Source: GCA-2683825 sp965662355 (GTDB lineage Bacteria; Planctomycetota; UBA1135; GCA-002686595). From it: a stretch of DNA of 64,000 bases. The stretch covers positions 13,491-77,490 of the forward strand of contig CBFIHP010000022.1 of NCBI GenBank assembly GCA_965662355.1. The letters run 5' to 3'. Of the stretch, positions 63,820 to 64,000 are shown piece after piece (positions within the stretch are counted from its first letter, which is position 1; every line of letters starts with the position of its first letter). The notes under the pieces were generated by a model that saw nothing but the letters and a program-made list of their open reading frames with translations, made no database searches and was not told the origin of the DNA. The translations under genes and the position numbers were made by a program.

Positions 63820-63889
63820 CCAATCCCCGCGACCTTGGAGAGTGTGGCAGTACGCTGTCGGCCTCACTCTCCGAGGTCGCGGGGATTGG
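63820..63889 (+). repeat. 25-bp inverted repeat with third arm copy nearby
   Basis: Arms at 63820-63844 and 63865-63889 are complementary at all but one position, which is a G-U on the plus strand, and enclose a 20-nt loop. The arm core GAGGTCGCGGGGA also occurs at 63746-63758, in the same orientation as the right arm. There is no T tract on either side, so an intrinsic terminator is unlikely. It lies between two minus-strand genes and could be a REP-type or small mobile repeat. Confidence 0.7.
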
Positions 63890-63942
63890 CGTGGGGTTTG
63901 TCGGAGGCCGTCGAAAAGTGTCTGACGCGGCATGTGGGGGGG

Positions 63943-64000
63943 CTAGGGGATCTCGAAGCGTATCAGCTTGATTTCGCCTGGTTGGAGCTGGAGGTCCCTG
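63943..64000 (-). CDS. C-terminal end of a minus-strand gene, cut by window edge
   Basis: Only 18 codons are visible: DLQLQPGEIKLIRFEIP followed by TAG at 63945-63943. The L.LQPGEIKLIRFE pattern is typical of the last beta-strands of glycoside hydrolase or jelly-roll domains, where a phrase such as 'LkPgEirtirf' is common. Function cannot be assigned. Confidence 0.5.
   Translation of the reverse strand, partial: RDLQLQPGEIKLIRFEIP

Overview
This 64 kb, GC-rich, gene-dense window most likely comes from a member of the Planctomycetota. No rRNA or complete tRNA is present, so the assignment is inference. It rests on several signals: formylglycine-dependent sulfatases, large Ser/Thr kinases (one with DWG in place of DFG and a WD40 tail), a secreted protein with a GACCLEDGTC-type cysteine motif, an exported protease with a C-terminal domain often seen in that phylum, and an alternative complex III plus caa3-type oxidase supercluster. 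No phage, insertion sequence, CRISPR array or complete transposon was seen.

Layout. 1-9.3 kb: 3' part of a RapA-type RNA polymerase recycling ATPase, two convergent sulfatases, a membrane-fused spermidine-synthase-like protein and a small HAMP-like membrane protein. 9.3-15.6 kb: a nucleotide-sugar dehydrogenase overlapping a 1653-residue regulator (degenerate kinase, TPR, GAF, sigma54 AAA+, Fis-type HTH). 15.9-28.7 kb: exported and membrane proteins, including a VKOR-DsbA-DsbA fusion, a repeat-bearing 1102-residue secreted protein with a clear terminator, a GT-C-like glycosyltransferase, a CAP-like protein, a SMUG1-type uracil-DNA glycosylase and an orphan oxidase subunit III. 28.7-33.8 kb: a minus-strand operon of a small secreted protein, a carboxypeptidase-regulatory-like repeat protein and a kinase-WD40 protein.

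34.9-47.4 kb is the core of the window. It is a continuous minus-strand operon, actA-actB-actC-actD-actE-actF, a 129-residue membrane protein, sco, coxB, coxA, coxC, coxD, almost every junction being a stop/start overlap. It encodes quinol oxidation by alternative complex III and electron transfer to an A2-type caa3 oxidase. Two runs of 99 Ns interrupt coxC and coxB. The protein sequence on either side suggests little or no sequence is really missing.

47.6-64 kb: DNA and protein repair (Fpg, MsrA), a coupled pair of acetyltransferase-like paralogues, a chorismate-lyase-like protein, a TrmB/DapB-like/DUF5916 operon, a non-coding stretch able to form strong nested hairpins, an ankyrin lipoprotein, a YbjQ/YbjQ-TM/PrsW trio, a secreted esterase, an N-terminally truncated SNF2 helicase abutting a trypsin-like protease in the same frame, a long inverted repeat, and the 3' end of another gene.

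The strongest candidates for something new are the candidate structured RNA at 56385-56542, the YbjQ-YbjQ-PrsW cluster, the pseudokinase-sigma54 regulator, the VKOR fusion with a dead thioredoxin domain, and the TrmB variant with Asp replaced by Cys.
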